A DNA stretch of 64,000 nt from Algoriphagus sp. TR-M9 (GCF_027594545.1 NZ_CP115160.1:526501-590500), one strand, 5' to 3'; counted from the stretch's first letter, positions 1 to 7,785 are shown. Made by a program: numbers and translations. The notes: generated by a model from the sequence alone, not told the origin.

Positions 1-750
1 CTGTCTGGCCTTAAGGAAAAAGTGACTGATTATGAGATAGAATCCCCGGTAGCAAGTATTCTCGACAGAGGAGCAAGTGGAGGGGGTGGGGGAGTGAACT
101 ATCCGGTGGAAGGAAGGCCGCTGTTTTCTTTCTATAGTCTGCCATGGGCAGGTTTAAATCCGGATACTGGAGCTCCTCGTGGGCTGCTGGATGGAGAGCC
201 TTCCGAGGATTACCGTACCCTGGTCAATGAAGCAAGTCTGGAAAGTATAGTCTATCACGGTCCTGCCAGACCCACCACGTTTGGATCCTTGCGGAATACC
301 TTCAGCTATAAAGGGTTTAGCTTTTCTGCCAATATCAGTTACCGATTTGGGTATTATTTCAGAAGGACTTCAGTTCAATACAGCAGTATCCAGATGGGAA
401 GGGGCGGTCATTCGGATTATGAGTTGAGATGGCAGAATCCGGGCGACGAGCTGGTAACCCAGATCCCTTCCCAGCCTGCCTCCATAGATAACCTGAGGGA
501 TACCTTCTACCGCAACAGCAGTGTCCTAGTTGAGAAAGGCGATCATATACGGCTTCAGGATGTCCGCTTAGGCTATAGCATTCCCAAACAGGGAACCGGG
601 CTTTTCTCCAAAATGGAGCGGGCAGAACTCTTTCTTTATGCCAATAACCTGGGGATGATCTGGAAAGCTACCGATACAGACTGGGACCCGGATTTTGGAA
701 GGCAGGTACCCAGAAAAAGTATAGCCGTAGGTATCCAACTTGATTTTTAA
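1..750 (+). CDS. SusC/RagA-family TonB-dependent receptor, C-terminal part
   Basis: The reading frame is open from the first base, so the gene starts upstream of the window; about 249 C-terminal residues are visible. The sequence shows alternating aromatic/hydrophobic outer-membrane barrel strands and ends in the typical barrel terminus (KSIAVGIQLDF, aromatic last residue). A SusD-like lipoprotein follows at 879, which identifies it as the transporter half of a SusCD glycan importer. Known role: TonB-energised import of oligosaccharides or peptides across the outer membrane. Substrate cannot be told because no enzyme lies next to it in the window. Confidence 0.9.
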   Translation: MSGLKEKVTDYEIESPVASILDRGASGGGGGVNYPVEGRPLFSFYSLPWAGLNPDTGAPRGLLDGEPSEDYRTLVNEASLESIVYHGPARPTTFGSLRNTFSYKGFSFSANISYRFGYYFRRTSVQYSSIQMGRGGHSDYELRWQNPGDELVTQIPSQPASIDNLRDTFYRNSSVLVEKGDHIRLQDVRLGYSIPKQGTGLFSKMERAELFLYANNLGMIWKATDTDWDPDFGRQVPRKSIAVGIQLDF

Positions 751-827
751 CAACAACTAAAGGTAGCCGGAGACTTTCTTCATAAAGGGGAGGGGTGATT
801 ACCTCCAAAATCTAAAATTCCGGCTTA

Positions 828-853
828 GCTGTGGAGCCAACTGGCTCCACAGC
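828..853 (+). other. Intercistronic hairpin between susC and susD
   Basis: Arms GCTGTGGAGCCA (828-839) and TGGCTCCACAGC (842-853) are perfect complements with only two bases between them. A short T-run follows (857-860). It sits in the 128-bp gap between the SusC stop and the SusD start, so it may be a partial terminator or an RNA-stability element. Function is inference. Confidence 0.6.
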
Positions 854-878
854 ACCTTTTAACTTAAACTAAAATACT

Positions 879-2228
879 ATGAACAGAATAAACATAAGAT
901 TTGCAATCCTCGGGTTCAGCCTGCTTTTATGGGGCTGTGAGGGATATCTGGACGAGAAGCCCAATCAGAATCTGGTGGTGGTGAATACCCTGGCTGATGT
1001 GCGGAGTCTTCTTGATAATTCAAGTGTTTTTAACGAGCAGCCCGTGCTGGGGGTGTTGGCAGCAGATAACTATTACCTGGCTGATGCCGGGGTGGCAGAT
1101 TTATCTGTTTACCAGATAGGTTCCTATTTCTGGATGGACGATCCTTTTCAGGGAGACTATGTAGGCGATTGGATTTCTCCCTATGAGCAGGTGTTCTATG
1201 CCAATGTGGCACTGGATGCATTGGATAAATTGGATGATAATGAAGGTTTAGGATCCGCTGAACTCAGGGGAGAGGCCTTGTTTCACCGTGCTTATGCCTA
1301 TTATCAGTTGCTTCAGTACTTTGCCCCTCCTTACAAGATGGCTGGTGGAAATGATCAGTTGCTGGGTATTGTGCTGAAGGATAGCCCTGATGTCAATGAA
1401 GAGGCATTTCGATCCAATCTAGAGGAATGTTACCGGAAAGTTCTGGATGATCTGAATGAAGCGGTGACTCTTTTACCGGATTTTCAGCTTCCTAAAACCA
1501 GACCAAGTAAAGTTTCTGCGCTAGGAATGCTGTCCCGTCTGCATTTGACCCTATTTGACTATCAGGCGGCTGCAGCTACGGCAAGAGAAGCATTGGAGCT
1601 ATATCCTGATCGGCTTGATTTTAGGGAAGCGGATGAGAATGCCCGCTTTCCCTTTGAGCGGATGGGAAAGGAGGTCATGTATTATTCCGCTTTGTTGACT
1701 GTTTCATTCAATAGATCTTCCGAAGTATATGTAGATACTTTGCTGGCTGCTTCCTATTGGGAGAATGACCTTCGTCTTCCGGTTTATTTTGACTCAGTGG
1801 GTCCAAATAGGCTCTCCTATACAGGAAGGCTGTCCGGTACCACTGGCATGTTTGGAGGTCTCAGTGTGGGAGAATTGGAGTTGAACCTGGCAGAAGGACT
1901 GGCCAGAACTGGGGATGAGGCTGGGGCAAAGGCGGTGTTGGAGGAGTTCTTTTCCAGAAGGATCGCTGGTGATGAAATTCCAGCGGTGGATTTCGAAGGA
2001 AAAGAATTGATTCAATTTATCCTGGATGAAAGGAGAAGGGAGTTGATAGGTAGGGGGCTCCGTTGGACTGATTTGAGGAGAATAAATCAGGAAGCGGATT
2101 ATGAAATAACCTTGGAAAAATCTTTGAATGGAGAGTCCTATGTGTTGGAGCCTAATTCGGTGAGGTACACCTATCCTATACCTGATGACGAGATTGTATT
2201 ATCCGGTATCCGGCAGAATGAAAGGTGA
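879..2228 (+). CDS. RagB/SusD-family outer-membrane lipoprotein
   Basis: 449 residues with a lipoprotein signal peptide; the lipobox cysteine is C20 (LLLWGC). The mature start (DEKPNQNLVV) and the C-terminal FILDERRRELIGRGLRWTDLRR-type region are typical of SusD proteins, as are the TPR-like helices between them. SusD forms the surface lid of the SusC channel at 1-750 and binds the incoming ligand. It is the last gene of its operon, since a strong terminator follows at once. The ligand is unknown. Family assignment is firm. Confidence 0.92.
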   Translation: MNRINIRFAILGFSLLLWGCEGYLDEKPNQNLVVVNTLADVRSLLDNSSVFNEQPVLGVLAADNYYLADAGVADLSVYQIGSYFWMDDPFQGDYVGDWISPYEQVFYANVALDALDKLDDNEGLGSAELRGEALFHRAYAYYQLLQYFAPPYKMAGGNDQLLGIVLKDSPDVNEEAFRSNLEECYRKVLDDLNEAVTLLPDFQLPKTRPSKVSALGMLSRLHLTLFDYQAAAATAREALELYPDRLDFREADENARFPFERMGKEVMYYSALLTVSFNRSSEVYVDTLLAASYWENDLRLPVYFDSVGPNRLSYTGRLSGTTGMFGGLSVGELELNLAEGLARTGDEAGAKAVLEEFFSRRIAGDEIPAVDFEGKELIQFILDERRRELIGRGLRWTDLRRINQEADYEITLEKSLNGESYVLEPNSVRYTYPIPDDEIVLSGIRQNER

Positions 2229-2231
2229 AAA

Positions 2232-2264
2232 AATTCCCAGGGAAGAATTACCCTGGGAATTAAC
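2232..2264 (+). terminator. Terminator between susD and the convergent DUF6520 gene
   Basis: Perfect 11-bp stem AATTCCCAGGG (2232-2242) / CCCTGGGAATT (2251-2261) with an 8-base loop, starting four bases after the SusD stop. It can serve both convergent genes because A-rich and T-rich bases flank the two sides. Confidence 0.85.
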
Positions 2265-2270
2265 CTTTTA

Positions 2271-2564
2271 TCATAAGGCTACATATGTGCCTTCTTCCAG
2301 ATTCTCTATGGTGCCAAATGGATTGTCATTGACAAATTCCACTGCACATTCCTGAGAACTTTCATCGCATTCATAATCCACAAGGATTTCCTCATTGGTT
2401 ATCTCACGATAGCCGTTGGTCATCGCATAGTCGGGATGAGAATCTGGGGTCCAGACTTTGGTGGCAGTTTTTTCCGCCATCATAGTCGGTACATTCATGG
2501 CCATGGCCATGGTTGCTCCGAGCACTAATCCCAGTGCTGGAAGCATTTTAGATAGTTTATTCAT
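2271..2564 (-). CDS. DUF6520 family small exported protein
   Basis: 97 residues with an N-terminal hydrophobic segment (residues 8-24, LPALGLVLGATMAMAM) and a short acidic mature part carrying two cysteines (DYECDESSQEC). This is the pattern of DUF6520, a Bacteroidota family of small secreted proteins of unknown function. From memory these are often encoded beside MauE/DoxX membrane proteins; such a gene lies upstream on the same strand at 4270-4665, separated by repeats. Function unknown; a redox link is inferred from context only. Confidence 0.75.
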   Translation of the reverse strand: MNKLSKMLPALGLVLGATMAMAMNVPTMMAEKTATKVWTPDSHPDYAMTNGYREITNEEILVDYECDESSQECAVEFVNDNPFGTIENLEEGTYVAL

Positions 2565-2725
2565 GGTATTGTCCTGTTTTTTAACAGATCAAAAACAGGA
2601 AAACCGTTTCAGGTTGTTTGCCTACTCTAAAAAAGGGTTTTCGGCATCTCCCTTTCAGAGACTCATCGGGTACTAGCCAGTCTCTTACCCCAGGCTATCA
2701 AGAGAAATGAGTCTCTTTTTTAGCT

Positions 2726-2756
2726 AACCTTTGAGGTCTTCAAGACCTCGAAGGTT
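2726..2756. repeat. REP-like palindrome, AACCTT-GAGGT family, compact copy
   Basis: A 15-bp inverted repeat (2726-2740 against 2742-2756) with one G:T wobble; outer arms AACCTTTGAGGT and ACCTCGAAGGTT. Two looser copies with the same outer arms but long different interiors lie at 2797-2854 and 11668-11725. The T-rich flank would allow terminator function for the DUF6520/MauE strand or the other strand. Confidence 0.75.
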
Positions 2757-2796
2757 TTATTAAATGGCAAGTCTTCACAGACCATTTACCATCATT

Positions 2797-2854
2797 AACC
2801 TTTGAGGTGTCATCCCGAAACTCCATAGGCGAGTGAGGGATCTCCTCGAAGGTT
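2797..2854. repeat. REP-like palindrome, AACCTT-GAGGT family, long copy
   Basis: Same arms as 2726-2756 (AACCTTTGAGGT at 2797-2808, CCTCGAAGGTT at 2844-2854), but the interior is replaced by about 35 unrelated bases containing a CATCCCGA / GAGGGATC motif. The T-run after it (2864-2872) makes a bidirectional terminator possible. Confidence 0.65.
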
Positions 2855-3106
2855 TCTTATTCCTTTTTTTTGTGTGGTGATGCTTTTCCAGTCTGCTCCA
2901 ACTTCATCATTCTACATTTGGTATTCATTATTCGAACTTACCGACTTATGTTGTGCTGCTTCTCCAGAAGCAGCACTTTCATCCAAAACCTCACATCCAA
3001 CATCGGACACCTAACCTCCAACTTCCCTGCTTCCAAACCTCCAATCTTGATAATTGGTCAAGCGGACTATTATCAACCAACTTCCCGTTTCTTTTGTCCG
3101 TGGTCT

Positions 3107-4180
3107 GCACCGTGGTCTGTGTCTCCACAGACCACTATTGTTTTCGTTGATGGTAATTTGTTGATCGGGGTTTGTAATCCCGTTTCCATCTTGCTGGCAA
3201 TTATTTCCCGTCTCCGAATCACAATCCCGGGCCAGCGCTGGTGAAATGCCATTACTTTTTTACCCAGGGTTGCGTCGTGCCTCCTTACCCTGGGCTATTA
3301 CTATTGCATGCCTTCAGCCTGCTTCCAGACTTTTTAGGTTGTGCTGCTTCTCCAGAAGCTGCACGCTGAGACATCAAGCTGTTCGATATTTGCAATGTCC
3401 GCTCCGTGGTCTGAGTCTCCATAGACTACTAGCAATGATTTCCAATCCGTTTTTCGTTTCCATCTTGCTGGCAATTATTTCCCGTCTCCGAATCACAATC
3501 CCGGGCCAGTGCTCGGGAGGATTTTAATGCCCGTTTTGCGCCGGGTTGAAACCCGCCGCTACCCAGATTTCGTCCCTATGGGACTTTGCGTTCGATAGTT
3601 TCTACCTTGACTCCCGCACCGTGGTCTGTGTCTCCACAGACCACTATTGTTTTCGCTGATGGTAATTTGTTGATCGGGGTTTGTAATCCCGTTTCCATCT
3701 TGCTGGCAAATCGCCTCCGTCTCCGATTCACAATCCCGGGCCAGCGCTGGGGAAGATTTTAATGCTCGTTTTGCGGCGGGTTAAAACCCACCGCTACCCA
3801 GATTTCGTCCCTATGGGACTTTGCGTTCGATAGTTTCTACCTGACTCCAATTTTATCATTTGACATTCATCCTAACGCCCCAAATACCCTTTTTCCCTGC
3901 ACCGTGGTCTGTGTCTCCACAGACCACTATTGTTTTCGCTGATGGTAATTTGTTGATCGGGGTTTGTAATCCCGTTTCCATCTTGCTGGCAATTATTTCC
4001 CGTCTCCGAATCACAATCCCGGGCCAGCGCTGGGGAAGATTTTAATGCTCGTTTTGCGGCGGGTTAAAACCCACCGCTACCCAGATTTCGTCCCTATGGG
4101 ACTTTGCGTTCGATAGTTTCTACCTGACTCCAATTTTATCATTTGACATTCATCCTAACGCCCCAAATACCCTTTTTCCT
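3107..4180 (+). repeat. Tandem array of about 280-bp composite repeat units
   Basis: Units begin with GCACCGTGGTCTGTG. The two full units, 3616-3898 and 3899 to about 4180, are almost identical over their length (period 283). They differ mainly inside the 52-bp element that each contains. A 5'-part unit starts at 3107 and a degenerate unit covers about 3400-3615. Each unit runs: TCTCCA hairpin, ATGGTAATTTGTTGATC stretch, 52-bp element, GGGTT palindrome, GTCCCTATGGGAC palindrome. Confidence 0.85.
3190..4033 (+). repeat. Four copies of a 52-bp CTTGCTGGC...GCCAGCGCTGG element
   Basis: Copies at 3190-3241, 3464-3515, 3699-3750 and 3982-4033. Each starts with CTTGCTGGCAA and ends with GCCAGCGCTGG (GCCAGTGCTCG in the second copy), so GCTGGC and GCCAGC can pair. 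Every copy is exactly 52 bp although the interior differs. Three more copies occur at 7.9-9.04 kb. Confidence 0.85.
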
Positions 4181-4269
4181 TTAGGGGTCGGGGGCTATTG
4201 CCTGTCGCCATTTTCAATTATTCATTTTTAATTCTTTTTTCAAATGATACGACCGTCACTTTAAACTTT

Positions 4270-4665
4270 TCACTTTAACCTTTCCAATCGAAGTGCTACC
4301 ACCGCTATTCCAATACAAATCATATTCAACACAAAATGCTCTGCCCATCCCAGATTCTCCAAGATCCCTGCACAATTACAGGGCACCCTCGGAAAAGCTC
4401 CTACCCAAATCAACCCCACATAAGTGGTGAAAACCGTCAGTAGTATTATACTTCCCAGATATCCCCACCATCGGGTTACTGAAAAGAGCAGGAGCAGGGC
4501 AATCAGCAACTCAGTGATCGGTACCGTATAAGCCAGTACCTCCGCTAGTTCTGCCGGGAAGGTCTGGTTATGGAAAGCCTTTCTACTCGCATCCCAGCGG
4601 ATCAGTTTATCCAATCCGGTATAGGTCCAGAGGATGATTAGTGGGATGCTGAGAATTCGGTTCAT
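4270..4665 (-). CDS. MauE/DoxX-family redox-associated membrane protein
   Basis: 131 residues with four predicted membrane helices (about 1-20, 45-65, 70-92, 108-126). A Cys-x-Cys motif (VPCNCAG, about residue 95) lies in the loop before the last helix. Members of the MauE/DoxX group are associated with thiol-disulphide processes at the membrane. The DUF6520 gene lies downstream on the same strand, beyond a repeat block. The family call is good; the reaction in this organism is unknown. Confidence 0.8.
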   Translation of the reverse strand: MNRILSIPLIILWTYTGLDKLIRWDASRKAFHNQTFPAELAEVLAYTVPITELLIALLLLFSVTRWWGYLGSIILLTVFTTYVGLIWVGAFPRVPCNCAGILENLGWAEHFVLNMICIGIAVVALRLERLK

Positions 4666-4808
4666 AATCGAAATATTTTGGTTAGCAGTTATAGTCTCCC
4701 TCTGCCCCGGAGCCTTTCTAGCAGGATTGCGGGTAGAGGGGTATGGCGAGGCAGTTTATGCTGCTGATAGCTGAAAGAAATTTAGATGTCTGATTATCAA
4801 AGTGCTAC

Positions 4809-4866
4809 CTCAAATGAGGGAGAAGGCCTTCTAGATCAAGAAAAACCTTCATTTGAGGGTTTTTTA
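4809..4866 (+). promoter_or_regulatory. Attenuator-like leader with two alternative hairpins
   Basis: A terminator hairpin (stem 4841-4849 / 4856-4864, loop CATTTG, then a T-run) overlaps the right arm of a second hairpin (CTCAAATGA 4809-4817 with TCATTTGAG 4849-4857). The two cannot form together. The second hairpin encloses a small palindrome, AGAAGGCCTTCT (4821-4832). It lies about 150 bp before the Crp/terpene synthase operon on the same strand, and no other plus-strand gene precedes it. Regulatory function is inference. Confidence 0.5.
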
Positions 4867-5017
4867 TAAAAAAAAGCAGGGATTCTTAGTTGTTTATTTG
4901 GATCAAATCCGCCTTAACAATAAATTAACATTGAATAATTAGTTGGTTTTTCATAAGATTCTTTCGAAAAGCTTTTCACCCTACATTTTGAATTAGTACA
5001 ATTTTACTACTAGAGAT

Positions 5018-5620
5018 ATGGAAAAGCGTGAGTACATGAATCAGCTGATTGCTGATAACAACAGGATCAGGAAGTTTTCTGATGAGGCCTATGAGGCAGT
5101 ATTTCAGAAACTCACATTGCGAAGGGTATCCAGAGGCGAGATACTCAAAAAGGTGGATACGGTGGATGTCAAAAGCCGCTATATCTGTGAAGGTTTCTTG
5201 GGACTTTTTCAGGAAGGGAAAAAAGGGCTTCAGTTGTTCAGGATTTTTGGCAAGTCGGATACAGCATTTGATGAGCAGTCATTCAGGAGCAACGCTCCTT
5301 CCAAGACCATGATCAGGGCTTTGTCAGATACCGTGTTTCTGGGGTTTACCCTAGAGGCGGAAACAGAGATACTTTCCAGAAAGCCGGAGTTCTATTCCCT
5401 GGCATTGGAAGTAGCCCACCGCATTAATAAGCGGCATGTAGAACAGGAAGCTATCAAAACCAGAAAGTTTATGGATGGTTTTCCGCTCCTGCTCAAGAAG
5501 TATCCTGGGATAGGTCAGCACCTCAAAAATCAGGATTTGGCAGATTTTTTCAATTGCAGTATCAGCACCGTAGAGCGACATAAATACCCAATCATGAATG
5601 AGTATGAAGGCAGTCTTTGA
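5018..5620 (+). CDS. Crp/Fnr-like transcriptional regulator
   Basis: 200 residues. The N-terminal two thirds resemble a cyclic-nucleotide-binding beta-barrel (about 20-120), followed by a long helix. A helix-turn-helix follows at about 169-190 (LKNQDLADFFNCSISTVERHK). The cNMP phosphate-binding cassette is not recognisable, so the ligand is unknown. The 3' end overlaps the terpene synthase start by 17-23 bp, which implies translational coupling and suggests it controls its own operon. An attenuator-like leader lies upstream. The start ATG at 5018 is the first in-frame one; GTG or TTG starts were not needed. Confidence 0.82.
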   Translation: MEKREYMNQLIADNNRIRKFSDEAYEAVFQKLTLRRVSRGEILKKVDTVDVKSRYICEGFLGLFQEGKKGLQLFRIFGKSDTAFDEQSFRSNAPSKTMIRALSDTVFLGFTLEAETEILSRKPEFYSLALEVAHRINKRHVEQEAIKTRKFMDGFPLLLKKYPGIGQHLKNQDLADFFNCSISTVERHKYPIMNEYEGSL

Positions 5621-6500
5621 ATTTCCAGTAGCCATGAACAGACATTGTATTGCCCTGGACGTGGAGGTGCTCCGATGGGCCTGGGCTGCTGGTCTGTTTG
5701 AAAGCCCCGCCGAATTGGAACGTTGCAGAACTCAAAAGATCAATTGGTTTGCCGCCTATCTTTTCCCAGAGGAATTACCCTTGAAACTGGAGCTGATCAT
5801 GAAGTTCTTTTTGTGCCTGTTTCTGTTGGATGATCTCCTGGATATATACCTGGATAGAGATATGGAGCATTACCTCATTCATCTCCGGTCCGGAAAAGCT
5901 TCTCATCCCGTCCCCAGATTGGAAAAGCTGGGCGCTAGCCTTCTGCAATTCAATCAGGAAATAGTTCAAGCTAATGGAGTGTCGGGACTAGGAAAGCAAT
6001 GGGAGCAAACCTGGCAAGATCATCTGGAGGCCTTGCAGTGGGAACTGAGGAGTAAAAGATCAGCTGTTCCTCCTGTCTTGGAAGCGTATAGAAGGTATAG
6101 ACCCATAGCCTCCGGAGCCTACCTGGCCATGGGTTTTCTGAGGACAGACAACACTTTTCTTGATTGCTTTAGTGAACTACTGGAATCCCAGTTGGCCAGG
6201 TTTATCTGCCTCTCCAATGATCTGGCTTCCCATACCAAAGAGCTAAAAATCGGAGACTTTCATAATGAAGTACTCATCCTCAGGGAGGAAATAGGTGATA
6301 TAGCGATTGGCTGGGTACAAAATGAAATTGTAAGGCTTAGGAAAAGCATTTGGATGCTGGCCGAGCAGGTCGGCTCCCAGTCAGAGCAATGCGATAGATG
6401 GGCCCGCAGCCTTTTGTTACAGGCTGGGGGATGTACTGCCTGGACGGCTGAGACCTCCAGATATCAGGTTTATATCAACGGTAATTCTGCTACACACTAA
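5598..6500 (+). CDS. Class I terpene synthase (bacterial type)
   Basis: 300 residues, close to the usual 300-350 of single-domain bacterial terpene cyclases. Residues below count from the ATG at 5598. The aspartate-rich metal motif is DDLLD (78-82) in the context FLCLFLLDDLLD. The NSE triad is intact in NDLASHTKE (N207, S211, E215). The pyrophosphate-sensing arginine is probably R168 (YRRYRPIASG), and the C-terminal RY pair is R288-Y289. These indicate Mg-dependent ionisation and cyclisation of a prenyl diphosphate; chain length and product cannot be told. FEFP near the N-terminus matches the family start, so 5598 or 5604 is favoured over 5634. No methyltransferase or P450 is adjacent. Confidence 0.88.
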   Translation: MSMKAVFEFPVAMNRHCIALDVEVLRWAWAAGLFESPAELERCRTQKINWFAAYLFPEELPLKLELIMKFFLCLFLLDDLLDIYLDRDMEHYLIHLRSGKASHPVPRLEKLGASLLQFNQEIVQANGVSGLGKQWEQTWQDHLEALQWELRSKRSAVPPVLEAYRRYRPIASGAYLAMGFLRTDNTFLDCFSELLESQLARFICLSNDLASHTKELKIGDFHNEVLILREEIGDIAIGWVQNEIVRLRKSIWMLAEQVGSQSEQCDRWARSLLLQAGGCTAWTAETSRYQVYINGNSATH

Positions 6501-6516
6501 AAATCTGAGGAGGTGT

Positions 6517-6714
6517 ATGATGATTAATAAACGTGCTGTAATCTATCCAAAAGACATTGTCTGCCTGACGGGAAGAAGTGAGCGATATGCCCAGATCATG
6601 ATGCATAAAGCCCGTGCTTATGTCAACAAAGAACCCCATCAGTTTGTGACCGTATCCGACTTTGCCCTTTTTTCGGGGATTCCAGAGGAGGTCATCCGGA
6701 AGTACATGCTCTAA
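6517..6714 (+). CDS. Small putative helix-turn-helix protein
   Basis: 65 residues, starting 16 bp after the terpene synthase stop with a good ribosome-binding site (GAGGAGG at about 6506-6512). It has the pattern IYPKDIVCLTGRSERYAQ ... HQFVTVSDFALFSGIP, which I recall from many small Bacteroidota proteins of unknown function. The two short helical segments look like a compact DNA-binding fold (inference). It may be the third gene of the Crp/terpene synthase transcript, or the first gene of the following small-gene region. An antisense frame at 6490-6885 is only its shadow. Confidence 0.65.
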   Translation: MMINKRAVIYPKDIVCLTGRSERYAQIMMHKARAYVNKEPHQFVTVSDFALFSGIPEEVIRKYML

Positions 6715-6969
6715 AGCCCAGTAAGGCATGAGCAGTGCTGAGCCAGGCCATAATGCTTGTTTTACTATAGTGCCGCTTTGCTGCAGTGGGCAAGCAGCTC
6801 GAGTCCCATACCAAAAAAGCCTATCCTTATGAGGTTCAAGTTGAGGCTTCCTTGAACCGCCTTCATCATTCGGGTTTGGAATCAAAACTGCTCAGCTCAT
6901 CCTTGTAAAGTAAGTAAAAATACGTAAAGGAGAACCCTGCTCGGATCTTTGGAAAAAGGGGGATTTCTC

Positions 6970-7024
6970 CGATGCTTCTTCGATGCTACCCCGATGCAGC
7001 TTCGATAATTCATCGAAGGAGAAA
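6970..7024 (+). repeat. 11-bp phased CGATG direct repeats
   Basis: CGATGC begins at 6970, 6981 and 6992, CGATAA at 7003 and CGAAGG at 7014: five units at exactly 11-bp spacing, one helical turn. They lie about 115-170 bp upstream of the DUF6266 gene. The rest of the gap 6715-7137 shows no gene. The phasing suggests a multimeric protein-binding site or iteron-like array (inference). Confidence 0.7.
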
Positions 7025-7137
7025 GGTAAATGCATAGAGGGATACTAGTGTGAAATACGTAGTTGGTGTTTCCGGGATCATCCTGGGGAATCCCAGCTCT
7101 TTAAATACGAACAGTTTGCAAGAAATCTTTAAAAATC

Positions 7138-7785
7138 ATGGGAAAAGTCACAGATGGTTTATTGGGAGGAATCTCCGGAAAGGTGGGGAATTTGGTTTTT
7201 TATCAGGTCAATGGAGAGACCCTGGTCAGGTCCAATTCCGGCAATAGAAGTGGTACTACCGCGCTTCAGAGTTATAATCAGCAGGCTTTTGCCTTGGTGC
7301 AGGAGTTTTTGTCACCTATGAAAAGAGAGCTGGCCATTGGGTTTGCCAGCTTTAAAAAGGGGACCAAGCGAGGCATTGACCGGGCCAAGAGTTTGATGCT
7401 CAAGAACGGGATTTATCCTCAGGACGGCATCCCCCTGCTACAGCCTATGAAGGCCTTGGTCTCCTCAGGAGATCTGACTGGGGTAAAGGATGGGGTGCTG
7501 GGAGTTTTTGAGGATTCAAGTTTCAGCATTGAGTGGACACCTAATAGTTGGGATGGTTCGGCCCGGGATTCTGACCAAACCTTTGTGGTGGTATATGATA
7601 CCGGGAAGCAGCGGGTATTCAGTAAGCAGGGAGCTTGCTATCGCAAAGATGGCTTTCAGGAAATAGAGTTGCCTTGGAGCAACATAGATAGATCCTCTGG
7701 GCTGTATGTTTACTTTTCTTTTTATTCCGAGCGTGGCAGCAAAGTCGAATTTTCAGATTCAGTATGTCTGGGGAAAATTGAATAG
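7138..7785 (+). CDS. DUF6266 family protein
   Basis: 215 residues without signal peptide or membrane segment. The N-terminus (GKVGNLVFYQVNGETLVRS) is the hallmark of DUF6266, a Bacteroidota family of unknown function usually lying in repeat-rich accessory DNA. The C-terminal half is predicted beta-rich (TFVVVYDTGKQRVFSKQ and later strands). The N-terminal GxVGxLxFY...R pattern recurs in the protein at 9918, so both share a module. The region upstream carries an 11-bp phased repeat. Function unknown. Confidence 0.72.
   Translation: MGKVTDGLLGGISGKVGNLVFYQVNGETLVRSNSGNRSGTTALQSYNQQAFALVQEFLSPMKRELAIGFASFKKGTKRGIDRAKSLMLKNGIYPQDGIPLLQPMKALVSSGDLTGVKDGVLGVFEDSSFSIEWTPNSWDGSARDSDQTFVVVYDTGKQRVFSKQGACYRKDGFQEIELPWSNIDRSSGLYVYFSFYSERGSKVEFSDSVCLGKIE

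Larger units (their letters stand above)
2565..4269. repeat. Non-coding block of interspersed palindromic repeats
   Basis: This 1.7 kb stretch between DUF6520 and MauE holds no convincing gene. It contains the two AACCTT palindromes, two TCTCCA-loop hairpins of the GTGCTGCTTC type (2953-2976, 3341-3364), four of the GTGGTCTG type (3112-3135, 3406-3429, 3621-3644, 3904-3927) and a CCCAGGGT/ACCCTGGG hairpin (3263-3294). It also has four 52-bp elements and palindromes of GGGTTGAAACCC and GTCCCTATGGGAC type. Frames that stay open here differ between repeat copies and show no start signals. Confidence 0.8.

Noticed and set aside
2870-3244. 124-residue plus-strand reading frame
   Set aside because: It runs through repeat elements that recur in other frames at 3.4-4.1 kb, without a start signal.
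3107-4180. Possible CRISPR array because of regularly spaced repeats
   Set aside because: Units are about 280 bp and nearly identical throughout; there are no short repeats with unique spacers and no cas genes in the window.
4786-4869. 27-codon reading frame as an ordinary gene
   Set aside because: No ribosome-binding site and full overlap with the terminator hairpin; kept only as a possible leader peptide.
6785-6825. tRNA 3'-end-like text (CTCGAGTCCC...CCA) as an attachment site
   Set aside because: No T-stem can be formed around it and no second copy or integrase was found.
6490-6885. 131-residue minus-strand reading frame
   Set aside because: It lies opposite the better supported 6517-6714 gene, has no recognisable family and runs through the intergenic region.
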